This document shows, piece by piece, positions 26,594-34,661 of a stretch of DNA of 64,000 nucleotides (positions are counted from its first letter, which is position 1; the number at the start of each line of letters is the position of its first letter). The translations under genes and the position numbers were made by a program. Source of the stretch: JAMLJG01 sp035327585 (GTDB lineage Bacteria; Verrucomicrobiota; Kiritimatiellia; CAIVKH01); the NCBI GenBank assembly GCA_035327585.1, contig DAOLDD010000006.1, positions 62,001 through 126,000 of the forward strand, given 5' to 3'. A model generated the notes under the pieces. That model worked only from the letters and a program-made list of their open reading frames with translations. It did no database searches and had not been told where the DNA came from.

Positions 26594-26679
26594 TTGGTCA
26601 TTGCCTGATTGGTCATTGGGCCATTGGTCATTGGGCCATTGGCCATTGGTCATTGAGTCATTGGTCATTAAGTCATTTC
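26594..26679. repeat. 7/8-base word array GGTCATTG with AATGACC arm upstream
   Basis: About eleven GGTCATT/GGCCATT/AGTCATT words in tandem. Four complementary AATGACN/AATGTCN words sit at 26548-26578. The array ends 12 bp before the leuA promoter -35 element. The same word family recurs at 61930-62002. Confidence 0.8.
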
Positions 26680-26690
26680 AGAGCCCGCCG

Positions 26691-26719
26691 TTGACGGGCC
26701 GCGGAACCCGGCCTATATT
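26691..26719 (+). promoter_or_regulatory. Strong sigma-70-type promoter of the leuA leader
   Basis: TTGACG (26691-26696), exactly 17 bp, TATATT (26714-26719). The predicted start, 7 bp after the -10, is about 26726. That is the first base of the GTG that opens the leader peptide, so the leader may be translated from a leaderless RNA. Confidence 0.7.
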
Positions 26720-26725
26720 GCCCTC

Positions 26726-26830
26726 GTGAATGGACAACCCATAGCAAGTGCCTCTTCCGCCGCGCAGGTCAACCCGCGCGCGCTTCAACTTGCCCTGCTT
26801 GCCCTCGCGCTTCGCGCGGCGGTGGGTTGA
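26726..26830 (+). CDS. leuL: leu operon leader peptide (attenuation)
   Basis: A 34-codon frame from GTG 26726 to TGA 26828. Six of ten consecutive codons (residues 20-29) are leucine: CTT, CTT, CTG, CTT, CTC, CTT in LQLALLALAL. The stop lies directly after the sequence CGGCGGTGGGT (26817-26827), which is exactly complementary to 26868-26878 in the terminator. This is the expected geometry for ribosome-mediated attenuation. No Shine-Dalgarno is present, consistent with leaderless initiation at the predicted transcription start. Confidence 0.75.
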   Translation: MNGQPIASASSAAQVNPRALQLALLALALRAAVG

Positions 26831-26867
26831 TCCTCCTCTTTGCCGGACCCCGGGCAACCGATGGAAG

Positions 26868-26899
26868 ACCCACCGCCGAAAACGGTGGGTTTTTTGTTT
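26868..26899 (+). terminator. leuA attenuator (intrinsic terminator) with competing antiterminator
   Basis: ACCCACCG (26868-26875), loop CCGAAAA, CGGTGGGT (26883-26890), then TTTTTTG. It is a textbook intrinsic terminator 40 bp before the leuA start codon. The 5' arm plus CCG (26868-26878) can instead pair perfectly over 11 bp with 26817-26827 in the leader reading frame, forming the antiterminator. A small hairpin TTGCC/GGCAA lies in between. Confidence 0.8.
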
Positions 26900-26938
26900 G
26901 GAACCACGGATGAACACGGATACACACGGATTTGAATC

Positions 26939-28501
26939 ATGAATAAAGACAAGAAGAACCAGGTCGTAATTTTTGACACCACGTTGCGCGACGGGGAGCA
27001 GTGTCCCGGCGCGACGATGAATTTCCACGAGAAGATGGAGGTCGCCAAGCAACTGGCGCGCCTGAACGTGGACATCATCGAGGCGGGTTTCCCCATCGCC
27101 TCGCCGGGCGATTTCGAGGCGGTCCACAAGATCGCCCAGACCATCAGCGGCCCGGTCATCTGCGCGCTGGCGCGGACGAAGGAGATCGACATCGAAAGCG
27201 CGGGCAAGGCGCTGGCCCCCGCCGCGCGTCGCCGCATCCACACGTTCAGCTCTGGCAGCGACATCCATCTGCGGAACATGATGAAGATGACGCGCGAGAA
27301 GAACGTCGAAATCTCCGTGAAAGCCGTGAAGCTGGCCCGTACGTTCACGGACGACGTCGAATATTCCGCGCAGGACACCACGCGCTCGGACCGCGAGTAC
27401 CTGGCCGACCTGTACACCGCCGTCGCCGAGGCCGGCGCGACGACGCTGAACATTCCCGATACCGTCGGCTATGCGGTGCCGAACGAATTCGGCGAGCTGG
27501 TCGCGTTCCTGGTCGACCGCGTGAAGGTGCCCGGCGTGATCTTCTCCGTTCACTGCCACAACGACCTGGGGCTGGCCGTCGCCAACTCGCTGGCCGCGGT
27601 ACAGGCGGGCGCGCGCCAGATCGAATGCACCATCAACGGCATCGGCGAACGCGCGGGCAACTGCTCGCTGGAGGAGGCCGTGATGGCGATCCGTACGCGC
27701 CGCGACGCGCTGGGCGGCGTGTGGACCGACGTGAATGCGAAGGAAATCATGCGCAGCAGCCGGTTGGTCAGCCGTATGACCGGGTTCGTCGTGCAGCGCA
27801 ACAAGGCCATCGTCGGCGCGAACGCGTTCGCCCATGAGTCCGGCATCCATCAGGACGGCATGCTGAAGGATCGGCAGACCTACGAGATCATGGTCCCCGA
27901 GGACGTCGGCCTGCACGGCACCGAGCTGGTGCTGGGCAAGCATTCCGGCCGCCATGCGTTGGGCAAACACCTGGAAAAAATGGGCTTCGCGATGAGCGAG
28001 GAGGAGCTGGCCACCGTGTACACGAAGTTCAAGGAGCTGGCCGACAAGAAGAAGGTCGTCTACGACGACGACCTGATCGCCATCGTGCAGGCGCAGGCGC
28101 AGGAAATCCCGCAGGTATGGACGCTGGAAACCATGCAGGTCACCACCGGCACCAACAGCGTGCCCACCGCGACGGTGCGGCTGCGCCACGGCGAACGCGT
28201 CGAAACCGACGCCGCGTGCGGCGACGGCCCGGTCGACGCGACGCTGCAAGTCATCGACCGCATCACCGGCGTCGACGGCAAGCTGGAGGATTTTTCGCTC
28301 CAGGCCGTGACCAAGGGCGAGGACGCCATCGGCGAAGTCAGCATCCGCGTCCGCTACGGCGATGAAGCCGTGCAGGCCAAAGGCTCCAGCACTGACATTG
28401 TCGAAGCCGCGGCAAAAGCCTACCTGAACGCCCTGAACCGCCACCTGTTCCTGAAAAAACACAAGCAAAGCAAAGCCGACCGCGCCGCCGCGCAGGTGTG
28501 A
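26939..28501 (+). CDS. leuA: 2-isopropylmalate synthase
   Basis: First committed enzyme of leucine synthesis. It condenses acetyl-CoA with 2-oxoisovalerate. The 520 residues contain the DRE-TIM motif (FDTTLRDGEQCPGA), the HCHNDLGLAVANS metal site with GAGNCS-like GERAGNC, and the C-terminal LeuA allosteric dimer domain (from about residue 390). VVYDDDLIAIV and VSIRVRYGDEAVQAKGSSTD lie in that C-terminal part. It is controlled by the attenuator immediately upstream. leuB, leuC and leuD do not follow. The next genes are an unrelated nucleotidyltransferase pair. Confidence 0.97.
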   Translation: MNKDKKNQVVIFDTTLRDGEQCPGATMNFHEKMEVAKQLARLNVDIIEAGFPIASPGDFEAVHKIAQTISGPVICALARTKEIDIESAGKALAPAARRRIHTFSSGSDIHLRNMMKMTREKNVEISVKAVKLARTFTDDVEYSAQDTTRSDREYLADLYTAVAEAGATTLNIPDTVGYAVPNEFGELVAFLVDRVKVPGVIFSVHCHNDLGLAVANSLAAVQAGARQIECTINGIGERAGNCSLEEAVMAIRTRRDALGGVWTDVNAKEIMRSSRLVSRMTGFVVQRNKAIVGANAFAHESGIHQDGMLKDRQTYEIMVPEDVGLHGTELVLGKHSGRHALGKHLEKMGFAMSEEELATVYTKFKELADKKKVVYDDDLIAIVQAQAQEIPQVWTLETMQVTTGTNSVPTATVRLRHGERVETDAACGDGPVDATLQVIDRITGVDGKLEDFSLQAVTKGEDAIGEVSIRVRYGDEAVQAKGSSTDIVEAAAKAYLNALNRHLFLKKHKQSKADRAAAQV

Positions 28502-28504
28502 GAT

Positions 28505-28822
28505 ATGCATCATCGCGATATAGAAGAACGCAGCCTGTTGCTGGCGCGCGCCATAGCAGAGCGGATCGACGCCGATCCGCTCCGTTGCGGCGTTGATCAG
28601 GCCCGGGCGGTGTGTCGGCGCTGGCGGGAGACGGGCGACAGCCGCGATCTCCGTATCTGGTCCGAAACGCTCGAGAAGCCGTGGGAGGAAATTCGCGCGG
28701 TCCTCCTGGATTCTTCCGAGGGAGGACGCCGCCTGCGCCAGTCCAACCCCTTCTGCGGCATTCTGACCCCGCAAGAACGCTGGGCGATCTATCGGGAGTT
28801 TCGCGAACATGAAGCGGCATGA
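28505..28822 (+). CDS. Hypothetical protein, partner of nucleotidyltransferase
   Basis: A 105-residue helical, charged protein (SLLLARAIAERIDADP, ARAVCRRWRETGD, LTPQERWAIYREF). It starts 3 bp after leuA and overlaps the next gene by 14 bp, so the two are coupled. The small-plus-nucleotidyltransferase arrangement is typical of toxin-antitoxin pairs of the MNT/AbiEii class, where one partner neutralises the other. No family is recognised with certainty. Co-transcription with leuA may be a recent insertion. Confidence 0.6.
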   Translation: MHHRDIEERSLLLARAIAERIDADPLRCGVDQARAVCRRWRETGDSRDLRIWSETLEKPWEEIRAVLLDSSEGGRRLRQSNPFCGILTPQERWAIYREFREHEAA

Positions 28823-29339
28823 GCTTGAGCATGTGATCCGGGCTGCCACCGCGGTCGCGAATGTCCGGGAAATCGTCATCGTTGGCAGTCAGGCGATCCT
28901 GGGCGCCCTGCCTGACGCACCGGAGGAAGTCCTGCGTTCGCAGGAAGCTGATTGCTTCCCTCTATCCGACCCGGCGAAGGCGGACCTTATCGATGGTGCA
29001 ATCGGTGAGCTGTCCCCATTTCATCTCCAATTCGGTTATTATGCCCACGGCGTGGCGCCCGGGACGGCCATTCTGCCCGACGGTTGGCGCGAGCGGCTTG
29101 TACCCATCCGGAATGAAAACACGGCCGGCGGCACCGGCTGGTGCCTCTCCATCGGCGATCTTGTCGCCAGCAAACTGGCAGCGGGTCGGGAGAAAGATAT
29201 TGAGTTTGTTTCCGCTCTCTTGGGTCATAAGGCTGTTTCTGCCGATGAACTCACGGGCTGCGTTGAACGCTTGCCGCGCGAGTACAGGGATGTGTCGTTG
29301 GCGCGCCTTGATCGACTGAAAGATCAGCGTGACCGTTGA
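28809..29339 (+). CDS. Nucleotidyltransferase-like protein (DUF6036/AbiEii-type)
   Basis: A 176-residue protein with a pol-beta-type start: IVIVGSQAILGAL (Gly-Ser) followed by QEADCFPL (Asp, metal-site candidate). The conserved DLIDGAIGELSPFHLQFGYYAHG, LPDGWRERLVPI and CLSIGDLVASKLAAGREKD segments match a widespread family of unassigned nucleotidyltransferases, often paired with a small partner. Possible activity: nucleotide transfer to tRNA or protein. It follows the 105-residue gene with a 14-bp overlap. Confidence 0.7.
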   Translation: MKRHELEHVIRAATAVANVREIVIVGSQAILGALPDAPEEVLRSQEADCFPLSDPAKADLIDGAIGELSPFHLQFGYYAHGVAPGTAILPDGWRERLVPIRNENTAGGTGWCLSIGDLVASKLAAGREKDIEFVSALLGHKAVSADELTGCVERLPREYRDVSLARLDRLKDQRDR

Positions 29340-29354
29340 CGCACTAACGTGCGT

Positions 29355-29534
29355 ATGAGAACGACGATAGAGTTGCCGTATCGATTGTACCGCCGGGAGA
29401 AACGCGTGGTTGTCCCCGCCCTTTGCGGCGACATTGACCACGGATTCCGCCAATTTTCCGTTATCGCATCTGCACCTGCTCGGCGCGTAAGCTGGCGCGA
29501 AATTTACAGGGTCTGGCTTGTCCGCCGTAGCTAA
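29355..29534 (+). pseudogene. Possible remnant of a ribbon-helix-helix antitoxin gene
   Basis: The first 16 residues, MRTTIELPYRLYRREK, closely resemble the start of VapB/RHH antitoxins. The expected helices do not follow. The remaining 43 residues have no such character and end at a TAA. A truncated or frame-damaged antitoxin is the simplest reading. Chance similarity is possible because the match is short. Confidence 0.35.
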
Positions 29535-29692
29535 GGGCGCGGAGGCGGAAAATTACAGACGTTGGAAGTCCGCAAAAAAGAAATTACAGACGTTGGAAGT
29601 ATTGCGAAGATCGAAAACGTGAAGGCTCGATACCGATAACGATGCCGACCCCGCTAACTCCCAACTCCCCTTCCTTCTCCACGCTTACTCCT
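29535..29692. repeat. Two 19-bp direct repeats (TTACAGACGTTGG) before aroE
   Basis: AATTACAGACGTTGGAAGT occurs at 29551-29569 and 29582-29600. The same word appears at 39550-39595 in palindromic form. No gene is seen in the rest of this gap, which leads to the aroE start at 29693. Confidence 0.7.
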
Positions 29693-30556
29693 ATGAAAAT
29701 ATCCGGACATACCCGCCCGTTCGCCGTGCTCGGGCATCCCATCGGTCACACGCTGTCGCCCGTGATGCACAACGCGGCGTTCGCAAAACTGGAGTGGGAC
29801 GCGATCTACCTCGCGTTCGACGTCAAACCCGAGCGGCTGCTGGCGGTGCTGCCCGCGATGCGCAGCATGGGGTTTGGCGGCGTGAACCTGACGATCCCGC
29901 ACAAGGAGATCGCGTTCAACGGCTTCGAGCACCTCGACGAATCGGCGCGGCTGCTGGGGGCGGTGAATACGGTGCAGTTCGCGGAGGACGGCCGGATGAT
30001 TGGCCACAACACGGACGGCTTCGGCTTCATCCGTGCGCTGGAGGAGGCGTTTGGCCGCGCGGTCGCGGGCGAAGCGGTGTTCGTGCTCGGCAGCGGCGGG
30101 GCGGGGCGCGCGGTGGCGCTGATGTCGGCGCAGGAAGGCGCGCGCGCGGTCACGTTGTCGGACGTCGATGTCGAACGCTGCCAGCGCGTGGCGACGGAGA
30201 TTCGCGCGAAGTTCCCGCGCGTCGAGGTGAAGGTCGCGGCGGGCGCGAGCCAGCAGGCGGCGTATGCGCGCGAGGCGGATGTGGTGGTGCAGGCGACACC
30301 GGTCGGCATGAAGGAGGGCGACCGCAGCCTGCTGAAGCCGGAGGCGTTCCGCGAGGGACAGCGCGCGTTCGATCTGATTTATCACGTGAGCCAGACGGTG
30401 TTCATGGAGGCGGCGACGGCGGGCGGCGCGCAGGCGGCGAACGGGCTCGGCATGCTGCTGCACCAGGGCGCGCGCGCGTTCCAGATCTGGACGGGCGTCA
30501 CGCCGCCGATACCGGAGATGCGCCGGGCGCTTGAAATGGCGGTGTACGGCCAATGA
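29693..30556 (+). CDS. aroE: Shikimate dehydrogenase
   Basis: NADPH-dependent reduction of 3-dehydroshikimate. The ATG at 29693 gives 287 residues. The 17 earlier in-frame residues are Pro/Ser/Thr-rich and not conserved. Motifs: GHPIGHTLSPVMHNAAF (substrate Ser), NLTIPHKE with the catalytic Lys, LGAVNTV, HNTDGFGF, and nucleotide-binding VLGSGGAGRAV. The C-terminal NGLGMLLHQGARAF is typical. The stop overlaps the pilD start codon (ATGA). Confidence 0.96.
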   Translation: MKISGHTRPFAVLGHPIGHTLSPVMHNAAFAKLEWDAIYLAFDVKPERLLAVLPAMRSMGFGGVNLTIPHKEIAFNGFEHLDESARLLGAVNTVQFAEDGRMIGHNTDGFGFIRALEEAFGRAVAGEAVFVLGSGGAGRAVALMSAQEGARAVTLSDVDVERCQRVATEIRAKFPRVEVKVAAGASQQAAYAREADVVVQATPVGMKEGDRSLLKPEAFREGQRAFDLIYHVSQTVFMEAATAGGAQAANGLGMLLHQGARAFQIWTGVTPPIPEMRRALEMAVYGQ

Positions 30557-31368
30557 ACGACCCGCTGTTGGTCGCGTATTTCACGCTGCTCGCCTTTCTC
30601 GGCGGCGCGTGCATCGGAAGCTTTCTTAACGTCTGCATTCATCGCATTCCGCGCGAGGAATCGATTGTACACCCGCGTTCGCGGTGTCCCTCGTGCGGCA
30701 CGCTGATCGCGTGGTACGACAACATTCCGGTGCTCAGTTTCTTTTTGCTGCGCGGGCGTTGCCGGCATTGCAGCGCGCGCATTTCGGTGCGCTATCCGTT
30801 GGTGGAGTTGCTGACGGCGGGGTTGTTCCTCGCCGTGTGGAACCGCTACGCCTTCGATCCCCGCGCGCTGCTGTTCATGGCGGTGGTGGGCGGACTGATC
30901 GTCGCGACGTTTGTCGACTTCGACTTCATGATCATCCCCGACCGCATTTCGCTCGGCGGCATGCCCGCGGGCCTGCTGGCGAGCGCGCTCGTGCCGTCGC
31001 TGCATGGCGCGCAGACGGCGGGGGAGGCGCTGGTGGCGTCGCTCATCGGGATTGTCGCGGGTTCCGGCTCGCTCTATCTCGTGGCGTGGCTCGGGCGGCT
31101 GGCGTTCAAGAAGGATGCGATGGGGATGGGCGATGTGAAGTTGCTCGGCGCGATCGGCGCGTTTCTCGGCTGGCCCGGCGTGATCTTCACCGTATTGCTC
31201 TCGTCCCTGCTGGGCTCCGTCGCCGGCGTCGCCTTGATCCTCGCGGGCGGCAAGGGCTGGCAGAGCCGTATTCCCTATGGCCCCTACATCGCCGCCGCCG
31301 CCGTCATCTGGATCCTCGGCGGCGACCGCTGGTGGTACGCCTACGTGAACTGGCTGCTCGGCGGCTGA
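30553..31368 (+). CDS. pilD: Prepilin peptidase (A24 family)
   Basis: Inner-membrane aspartic protease that cleaves and N-methylates type IV pilin-like precursors. The 271 residues include the N-terminal cytoplasmic zinc loop (SRCPSCGTLIAWYDNIPVLS and GRCRHCSARI, four Cys). Catalytic Asp residues lie in VDFDFMIIPD and GMGDVKLL. About seven hydrophobic segments follow. A type II secretion or type IV pilus system is implied elsewhere in the genome. Translationally coupled to aroE. Confidence 0.95.
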   Translation: MNDPLLVAYFTLLAFLGGACIGSFLNVCIHRIPREESIVHPRSRCPSCGTLIAWYDNIPVLSFFLLRGRCRHCSARISVRYPLVELLTAGLFLAVWNRYAFDPRALLFMAVVGGLIVATFVDFDFMIIPDRISLGGMPAGLLASALVPSLHGAQTAGEALVASLIGIVAGSGSLYLVAWLGRLAFKKDAMGMGDVKLLGAIGAFLGWPGVIFTVLLSSLLGSVAGVALILAGGKGWQSRIPYGPYIAAAAVIWILGGDRWWYAYVNWLLGG

Positions 31369-31383
31369 TCATCCCGGAAGATT

Positions 31384-31464
31384 CACCGCTGAGACGCAGA
31401 GGGCGCAGAGCCGACGGCACTCGATTCGACGTTCACTCAGCGTTCTCAGCGCCTCTGCGGTGCA
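31384..31464. repeat. 9-base word array GACGCAGAG / CTCAGCGTT
   Basis: The left arm reads GAGACGCAG, AGGGCGCAG, AG (31391-31410). The right arm CTCAGCGTT, CTCAGCGCC, TCTGCGGTG (31437-31463) is complementary in register. It occupies the space between convergent pilD and trmB, so it could serve as a terminator hairpin. Confidence 0.75.
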
Positions 31465-31474
31465 TCTTCCCCAT

Positions 31475-32068
31475 TCAGCGTTTGCGCAACGAAATACGCC
31501 CGATCGATTTTTTCCCTTCGTACCACAGCTCGAAGTCGGTGCGCTCGTCGGGGGTCGGCTGGAAGGGCGGGATTTCCTCGAAGCGAGCGTCGGCGCGAAG
31601 GATGTCGCAAATCGCCTCGAAATATTCCGCGTGATCAGTGGCGACGTGGACGCAGCCGCCGGAGAGTAGCGTGCGGTGCAGGGCGTCGACGAAGCGCGGG
31701 TTGAACAGCCGGTTCTCGTGGTGCCGCTTTTTGGGCCACGGGTCGGGGAAGAGGATGTAGTAGGTGCGGATCGCCGTGGCGGGCATCAGGTGGGCGACCG
31801 AATAGTAGCCTTCAACGCGCAACAGGCGGATGTTTTCGCGGCCGAGTCGGCGCGCCTTGTTGTCGATCTTGCGGATGCGCCGCAGCATGCGGTCGATGCC
31901 GAGGAAATTGACGTCGGGATGCGCGCGCGCCCGCTCCAGCAGGAAACGGCCTTTGCCGCAGCCAAGGTCCACCTCAATGGGCTGCGGCTTCGCGAACAAC
32001 CCCGCCAGCGGCAAGGGGTTGAGCCAATCGGTCGGAACAAGGCGGACGCTGTCAATCTGGGGCTGCAT
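31475..32068 (-). CDS. trmB: tRNA (guanine46-N7)-methyltransferase
   Basis: SAM-dependent formation of m7G46 in tRNA. The ATG at 32068 gives 197 residues. The longer frame to 32221 is word-repeat translation. Motifs: VDLGCGKGRFL (SAM), NFLGIDRM, the signature LFPDPWPKKRHHENRL, TDHAEYFE and the terminal TDFELWYEGKK. Divergent from pyrG. Confidence 0.95.
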   Translation of the reverse strand: MQPQIDSVRLVPTDWLNPLPLAGLFAKPQPIEVDLGCGKGRFLLERARAHPDVNFLGIDRMLRRIRKIDNKARRLGRENIRLLRVEGYYSVAHLMPATAIRTYYILFPDPWPKKRHHENRLFNPRFVDALHRTLLSGGCVHVATDHAEYFEAICDILRADARFEEIPPFQPTPDERTDFELWYEGKKSIGRISLRKR

Positions 32069-32081
32069 AAGGGGCGAGCAT

Positions 32082-32150
32082 AAATCCGAAATCCGAAATC
32101 CGAAATCCGAAATATCCCGCATCTCGCATCCCGAATCCCGCATCCCGAAA
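32082..32150. repeat. 7-base word arrays AAATCCG then ATCCCGC
   Basis: Four AAATCCG words in tandem are followed by AATATCCCGC and then ATCTCGC, ATCCCGA, ATCCCGC, ATCCCGA. The second block is the complement of the GCGGGAT words at 9666-9745. The array lies between trmB and the pyrG promoter. Confidence 0.8.
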
Positions 32151-32156
32151 AAAGGC

Positions 32157-32184
32157 TTGGTTCCCGGCGGACGGCGGATATTCT
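32157..32184 (+). promoter_or_regulatory. Candidate promoter of pyrG
   Basis: TTGGTT (32157-32162), 16 bp, TATTCT (32179-32184). The leader of about 33 nt contains the palindrome GGGGCT-C-AGCCCC just before the start codon and no clear Shine-Dalgarno. Confidence 0.4.
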
Positions 32185-32223
32185 CGCTCAAACTTTGCGG
32201 GGGCTCAGCCCCGGACGGCACCT

Positions 32224-33870
32224 ATGACCAAATATATTTTCGTGACCGGCGGCGTGGTTTCCTCCCTCGGCAAGGGCATCACCGCCGCGTCGCTGGGGCG
32301 CCTCCTGATCGACCGCGGACTGAACGTACGCATGCTGAAGATGGACCCGTACCTCAACGTGGACCCGGGCACGATGAGCCCGTACCAGCACGGCGAGGTG
32401 TATGTGACGGACGACGGGTCGGAGACGGATCTCGACCTCGGCCACTACGAGCGGTTCACCGGGCGGCCGACGTCCCGCAAATCGAATTTCACCGCCGGCC
32501 GGATTTATTGGGACGTGCTGCGCAAGGAGCGCAAGGGCGAGTACCTCGGCCACACGATCCAGATGATCCCGCACATCACGGACGAGATTAAGGCGAACAT
32601 CCGCGCGCTGGCGGAGAAGGACGTGGACATCGTGGTCGCGGAAATCGGCGGCACGGTGGGTGATATCGAGGGGCTGACGTTCCTGGAAGCGATCCGCCAG
32701 ATCGGCCTCGAGGTCGGGCGCGAAAACGTGATGTACATCCACATGAGCTACGTGCCGTACATCAAGGCGGCGGGCGAGGTGAAGACGAAGCCGAGCCAGC
32801 AGAGCGTCGCGAAGCTGCGCGAGATCGGCATCGCGCCGGACGCGCTGATCTGCCGGTCCGAAGTCGCGCTGACGGACGACGTGCGCAAGAAGCTCTCGCT
32901 GTTCTGCAACGTGCCGCTGCACGCGGTGATCGAGGAGCAGGACGTCAAACACACGATTTATGAAGTGCCGCTGATGCTTTCCGAGCAGGGGCTCGACGAG
33001 ATCATCATGGTGCATTTCCGCCTCGCGCGGCCGCCGGCGAAGATGACGCCCTGGCGCAAGCTGATCGACGCGATCGTACACCCGAAGGGCACGGTGAAAA
33101 TCGGCGTCGTCGGGAAATACTCCGAACTGCAGGACGCCTACAAGTCGCTCTACGAGTCCATCCACCACGGCGGCATCGCGCACCAGCACCAGGTGCAGAT
33201 CGAAAAGATTGCGGCGGAGGAGATCGAATCCGGCGCCGCGAAAAATGCGCTGAAATCGGTGCACGGCATCCTCGTGCCCGGCGGCTTCGGCGCGCGCGGC
33301 ATCGAGGGCAAGATCAAGGCGATTCAATATGCGCGCGAGCAGGGCATTCCCTTTTTCGGCATTTGTCTCGGCCTGCAATGCGCGGTGATCGAATTCGCCC
33401 GCCATGTGGCCGGGCTCAAGGCCGCGCATTCGACGGAGTTTGAGCCGAAGACGGAGCACCCGGTGGTTTGCTTGATGGAGGAGCAGGAGAAGGTGGTGGA
33501 CCTCGGTGCGACGATGCGCCTCGGCGCGTGGCCGTGCCAACTCACGCGCGGCTCCGTCGTTCACAACGCGTACGGCGCGGAGCAAATCAGCGAGCGGCAC
33601 CGGCACCGCTACGAGGTTAACAACGCCTATCGCGAGCGGTTGGCGGCGAAGGGGCTCGTGCTGTCCGGGTTGTCGCCGGACGGGCATCTCGTGGAGATGA
33701 TCGAGTTGGCGGACCACCCGTGGTTCGTCGGCGTCCAGTTCCACCCGGAACTCAAGTCGCAGCCGCTCGTGCCGCACCCGCTTTTCAAGGCTTTCGTCGG
33801 CGCGGCGGTGGCCCACAAACACCAGGCCGCGCAGGCCCGGAAAACGCACGCCGGAATATCCGTCGGATAA
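32224..33870 (+). CDS. pyrG: CTP synthase
   Basis: ATP-dependent amination of UTP to CTP. The 548 residues comprise the synthase domain (KYIFVTGGVVSSLGKGI, MKMDPYLNVDPGTMSPYQHG) and the class I glutaminase domain. The glutaminase has nucleophile Cys in FFGICLGLQCAVIEF and a C-terminal His in GVQFHPELKS. Length and motif order are standard. It stands alone downstream of a word repeat. The next gene starts 50 bp later on the same strand. Confidence 0.98.
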   Translation: MTKYIFVTGGVVSSLGKGITAASLGRLLIDRGLNVRMLKMDPYLNVDPGTMSPYQHGEVYVTDDGSETDLDLGHYERFTGRPTSRKSNFTAGRIYWDVLRKERKGEYLGHTIQMIPHITDEIKANIRALAEKDVDIVVAEIGGTVGDIEGLTFLEAIRQIGLEVGRENVMYIHMSYVPYIKAAGEVKTKPSQQSVAKLREIGIAPDALICRSEVALTDDVRKKLSLFCNVPLHAVIEEQDVKHTIYEVPLMLSEQGLDEIIMVHFRLARPPAKMTPWRKLIDAIVHPKGTVKIGVVGKYSELQDAYKSLYESIHHGGIAHQHQVQIEKIAAEEIESGAAKNALKSVHGILVPGGFGARGIEGKIKAIQYAREQGIPFFGICLGLQCAVIEFARHVAGLKAAHSTEFEPKTEHPVVCLMEEQEKVVDLGATMRLGAWPCQLTRGSVVHNAYGAEQISERHRHRYEVNNAYRERLAAKGLVLSGLSPDGHLVEMIELADHPWFVGVQFHPELKSQPLVPHPLFKAFVGAAVAHKHQAAQARKTHAGISVG

Positions 33871-33920
33871 GGGTGGACGCCCTTGAAACCTCGTTCTAAT
33901 ATCAGCCCGGAGGGCCAACC

Positions 33921-34556
33921 ATGAGCGCAGCCGCAAATACTTGTGTCGCAACGATCTTCTCGCCGGAACCGGAAATCGCCGCCGCGTTCGTGGAAACGTT
34001 ATGTGGTCCCGGCGCCCGGAATGGCAAGGTCAACCTGAACGATATCGTCGAAGTGGTCATCGAAATCGGCTCACTGGATTCGGTCGAGCGGCTGGCGGAC
34101 CAGATCAAGAGCGCGGATTTTTCCATCGTGCTCCTGCACTTCATGGACGAGGAGACGCTGAACAAGGCCCGCGCCCCCATGCGGCTGCTTACGCCCCAGG
34201 TGCAGGCCAACATCCACGAGTCCATCGCGCGACGGCCCGGCGAGGCGGAGTTCAAGATGAGCTGCCCCGCCTGCGGGCAGAAACTCATGATCAAGGACGC
34301 GCTCGCGTTCCGGCGCACCCAGTGCCCGCGCTGCAAACATCCATTCACGATCCCCGGCCAGGCCGATCTTGTCCGCGCCGAATTTCTCGTGCCGTCCGCC
34401 GACAAGGTCAGCAGGGCGCTTCTTGGCGATGTCCAGTCCTGCGCGGACGTGCTGGCCAAGGCATTCCGCCAGATCCAAAACCGCCGCCCGGCCGAGGAAA
34501 TGAGCACGACGATGCGGCTGGACGACCTGATTGACGCCGATAGCGACACCAAGTAG
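33921..34556 (+). CDS. Hypothetical protein with zinc-ribbon
   Basis: A 211-residue protein. Residues about 1-105 form an alpha/beta region (ATIFSPEPEIAAAFVETL, IVEVVIEIGSLDSVERLADQ). At about 113-142 is a Cys4 ribbon, CPACGQKL and CPRCKHPF. The C-terminal 65 residues are helical and end acidic. The ribbon resembles short MJ0042-like zinc-ribbon domains. GAGGG precedes the ATG. It lies between pyrG and carA, both pyrimidine genes, but nothing in the sequence ties it to that pathway. Confidence 0.65.
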   Translation: MSAAANTCVATIFSPEPEIAAAFVETLCGPGARNGKVNLNDIVEVVIEIGSLDSVERLADQIKSADFSIVLLHFMDEETLNKARAPMRLLTPQVQANIHESIARRPGEAEFKMSCPACGQKLMIKDALAFRRTQCPRCKHPFTIPGQADLVRAEFLVPSADKVSRALLGDVQSCADVLAKAFRQIQNRRPAEEMSTTMRLDDLIDADSDTK

Positions 34557-34661
34557 TCCGCCGCGGCGGCAGGATCTGGCCTCTCCCCGTCTTGGTTTTG
34601 CGCCGGAGAGCAGGAGTGCGCTTGCAATTCGCCGCCGCATCCGCTTTTCTCTGCCCCCGAG

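Larger units (their letters stand above)
26366..26690. other. Intergenic region with two word arrays and a possible 25-residue ORF
   Basis: Three AATTCGCGG-type words occupy 26365-26392. AATGACC/AATGTCC words lie at 26548-26578 and their complement (GGTCATT, GGCCATT) fills 26594-26679. A short ORF is listed separately. Nothing else was recognised. Confidence 0.6.

Noticed and set aside
26392..26694. 100-residue ORF containing repeated IGHWA units
   Set aside because: The repeated part is a translated word array. The rest shows no coding signal in that frame.
26748..26942. 64-residue ORF across the leuA leader
   Set aside because: Overlaps the attenuator in another frame, is Arg/Pro-rich and crosses the terminator; the Leu-rich frame explains the region better.
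29642..29692. Earlier start for aroE
   Set aside because: The added residues are Pro/Ser/Thr-rich and precede the normal MKISGHT start; no ribosome-binding site supports the earlier start.
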